Assembly: GCF_036373705.1 (NCBI RefSeq)
Contig: NC_089855.1
Span: forward strand, 34,093,219 to 34,157,218
Origin: Amia ocellicauda
Lineage: Eukaryota; Chordata; Actinopteri; Amiiformes; Amiidae
Direction of reading: 5' to 3'
Length of the DNA: 64,000 nucleotides
Below are positions 62,330-64,000 of the stretch, one piece after another (position 1 is the stretch's first letter; each line of letters starts with the position of its first letter). Under the pieces are notes generated by a model, which was not told where the DNA came from, did no database searches, and saw only the letters and a list, made by a program, of their open reading frames with translations. The position numbers and the translations under genes were made by a program.

Positions 62330-64000
62330 CCTGGGATTGTTGCGCACTCTGTGTTGCCTTGAGCTTCTCTAACGGTGCTGAGATTGTAGGAATACAGATT
62401 GCTTTTATCAATGCACTGTCACTTGTTCTACATTTCATGAATTGCCTAGCATACAACACAATTCACCTTCTGACATTAACTGTGTGTGATTACCTTGCAT
62501 TCATGCCAATTAAACTGCATTAGATCAATGTATCCGAATCAAAGAATGTTCCCACTGTAAGACTCACTGCTGAGAGACTCACTAACTCACTCACTACTGA
62601 TCTAGTGGGATGATCCAGCTAGTGCATTATAATGCTGTTTTGAAGTGTTACTGCTTTAACTAATGGAAGCCATAACTATTCAATATAGACTGACTGGTTA
62701 ACTGGCTGACAATTTCTGTTCTTGGATAATGTGTATTAGAGTCTCAAGAATTGCAACCAAGGGGTTGAGTGAATTGCTGAACTCTAGGACAGATGTGTAT
62801 GGCCCACCATAATTAACCAACCAAAACATGGATTTGTAAAAAGGGAATGCTTTTAACTTTAGCTTTTTTTGTACCACTGGGGGAATGCAATCATACATTA
62901 GGTATTTTAAGTTATTAAATACATGAACGTTAAAGCTATGTTTGTCTTAAACTCTTGGTACATAAGTCATAATAAAATAATAGTTACCTGTACATAAACT
63001 TGTTACCTGTGAACATCAAATTAATAAATTGAATTTAAGTCTTAAATATTACCACTGAATTGTATCAATTTATTTTGACCCCCCCCCCCCCCCATAACCT
63101 AAAACAGGTTTTCTGAAAACCAAAGCAGTGTGTCCCAGTTCACTTGTTAAAAGATACACATACTTTGGTCTTGAATCGCACAGGAAGTCTAAGCTGAAAG
63201 CTGACTATCTACTCTCCTATTAAAATGTCCACAGTAATTATCCTTAAGGTTGTTGTTAGTGTTAAAGTATTTGCAGTTGAAATGTTATTCAGTGATTCAT
63301 TGAGGTCAATGTTGCTCAATGATGTGTTTTAGAATCTGGTGAACAGACACTGAATCAGTATGAGGAAGAATTGTATTGAATTGCCTCTAACTACATTTTG
63401 TTTCCTTGCCTGCAATTTTTAAAACACATTTGTGACATTACATAAGTAATGTTTTTTTAGGCACATACATTTTATTAAAACATTCTTGCTTTTTAAAATT
63501 CATTTTTAAACAGTGCTGTTGATACTGAAAATCAACATACCTGAAAACCCCAAATTGCAGGTCTTCTACATAAATACTACAGTTCATGCTCTGCTGAGTG
63601 CAGTGGCAGACAACCTTCCACTCTTGTGGTATCCTAGCCAATGTGGTTGAGTTAATGTGCATAGATCCATCATCATCATCATCATCATCATGGGCTCATC
63701 ATGAATACCATGTGATTTTCATGGGAAAGCAACTTCATAAAATGTTATCACTACATTTCTATAGAACCAGATTCTATATGTCCATAGTCTGCACCTGAAA
63801 AGCTTAAACTTTATGAGCTGTTCAATAATACATCAACTGGACACAAGATAAATAATTATAAATGGTTTGTTTTAAAAGGTTTTAAGAAAGAAACTGTGAT
63901 TTCATCTAGTTGTTGTTCAAACCATGCCCAAAACACTATTTGTGTGCTGAAATATTTCTATAGACACACGGTTTTATAAATATACAGTGATTAAAGTCCC

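Larger units (their letters stand above)
59306..63045 (+). other. 3' UTR-like block of the dop1b duplicate
   Basis: Sequence after the TAG at 59303-59305 matches the left gene's 3' UTR with roughly 3-5% differences. It is split by a Tc1 element at 59735-61310 and by a further insertion at about 61826-62329. The AATAAA at 63023-63028 is conserved. A C tract of 15 at 63079-63093 corresponds to an interrupted C tract at about 26764-26777. Confidence 0.7.
46626..63775 (+). repeat. direct segmental duplication, right copy of 1-27516
   Basis: This block matches 1-27516 collinearly apart from one inversion. The offset between copies falls from about 46.6 kb at the left end to 41.44 kb in the middle and about 36.2 kb at the right end, reflecting several deletions and insertions in the right copy and insertions in the left copy. 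Duplication extends further left, because dop1b exons continue upstream to 44300, but the partner sequence for that part is outside the window. The right copy continues past 63775, whereas left-copy homology stops at the Tc1 that begins at 27517. Confidence 0.93.

Noticed and set aside
46626..63775. The right block as an assembly haplotype artefact
   Set aside because: Multi-kb deletions, an inversion, roughly 5% differences over much of its length and separate Tc1 insertions are too much for ordinary allelic difference. The near-identical 3-kb tract still deserves a read-depth check.

Overview
This is vertebrate nuclear DNA, most likely from a ray-finned fish. It has intron-rich genes with GT/AG splice sites, long AT-rich introns, several fish-type Tc1 transposons, hAT elements, solo-LTR candidates and AT-rich microsatellites. 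I cannot name the species or clade from sequence alone.

The main gene is dop1b (DOP1/Dopey family, Golgi/endosome trafficking) on the + strand. Its 5' part lies off the left edge. Twenty-one consecutive exons from 61 to 25068 can be joined in one open frame through to the stop codon, followed by a 3' UTR to about 26.7 kb. From about 44.3 to 63.8 kb lies a second, direct, partial copy of the same gene region with its introns and 3' flank. It is a pseudogene: frame-shifting indels, an in-frame stop, several multi-exon deletions and one exon turned to the opposite strand. The two copies carry different transposon insertions, and their divergence is very uneven. Intronic sequence at the left end differs by roughly 5%, whereas a tract of about 3 kb (10.5-13.6 kb against 52.0-55.0 kb) is nearly identical and free of indels.

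Two minus-strand genes encoding coiled-coil proteins lie between the copies. One has nine exons (42737 down to 39151), all splice phases agree, and it encodes 215 residues. The other has at least five exons (33392 down to about 29.3 kb) and its frame appears broken near the 3' end. I do not recognise either family.

Mobile DNA shapes the rest. Three related Tc1 elements with long transposase frames lie at 27.5, 33.6 and 59.7 kb; the 33.6 kb copy is complete, with both inverted repeats, TA target duplications and an unbroken DD34E transposase. There is also an internally deleted older Tc1 (18.9 kb), a decayed second-family Tc1 (35.3 kb), a 1.3 kb non-autonomous hAT element and a 192 bp hAT MITE (each with a perfect 8-bp target duplication), a solo LTR with a 5-bp duplication, and a candidate second solo LTR. 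The left copy's homology to the right copy stops exactly at a truncated Tc1. I saw no CRISPR array, prokaryotic operon or recognisable tRNA or rRNA gene.
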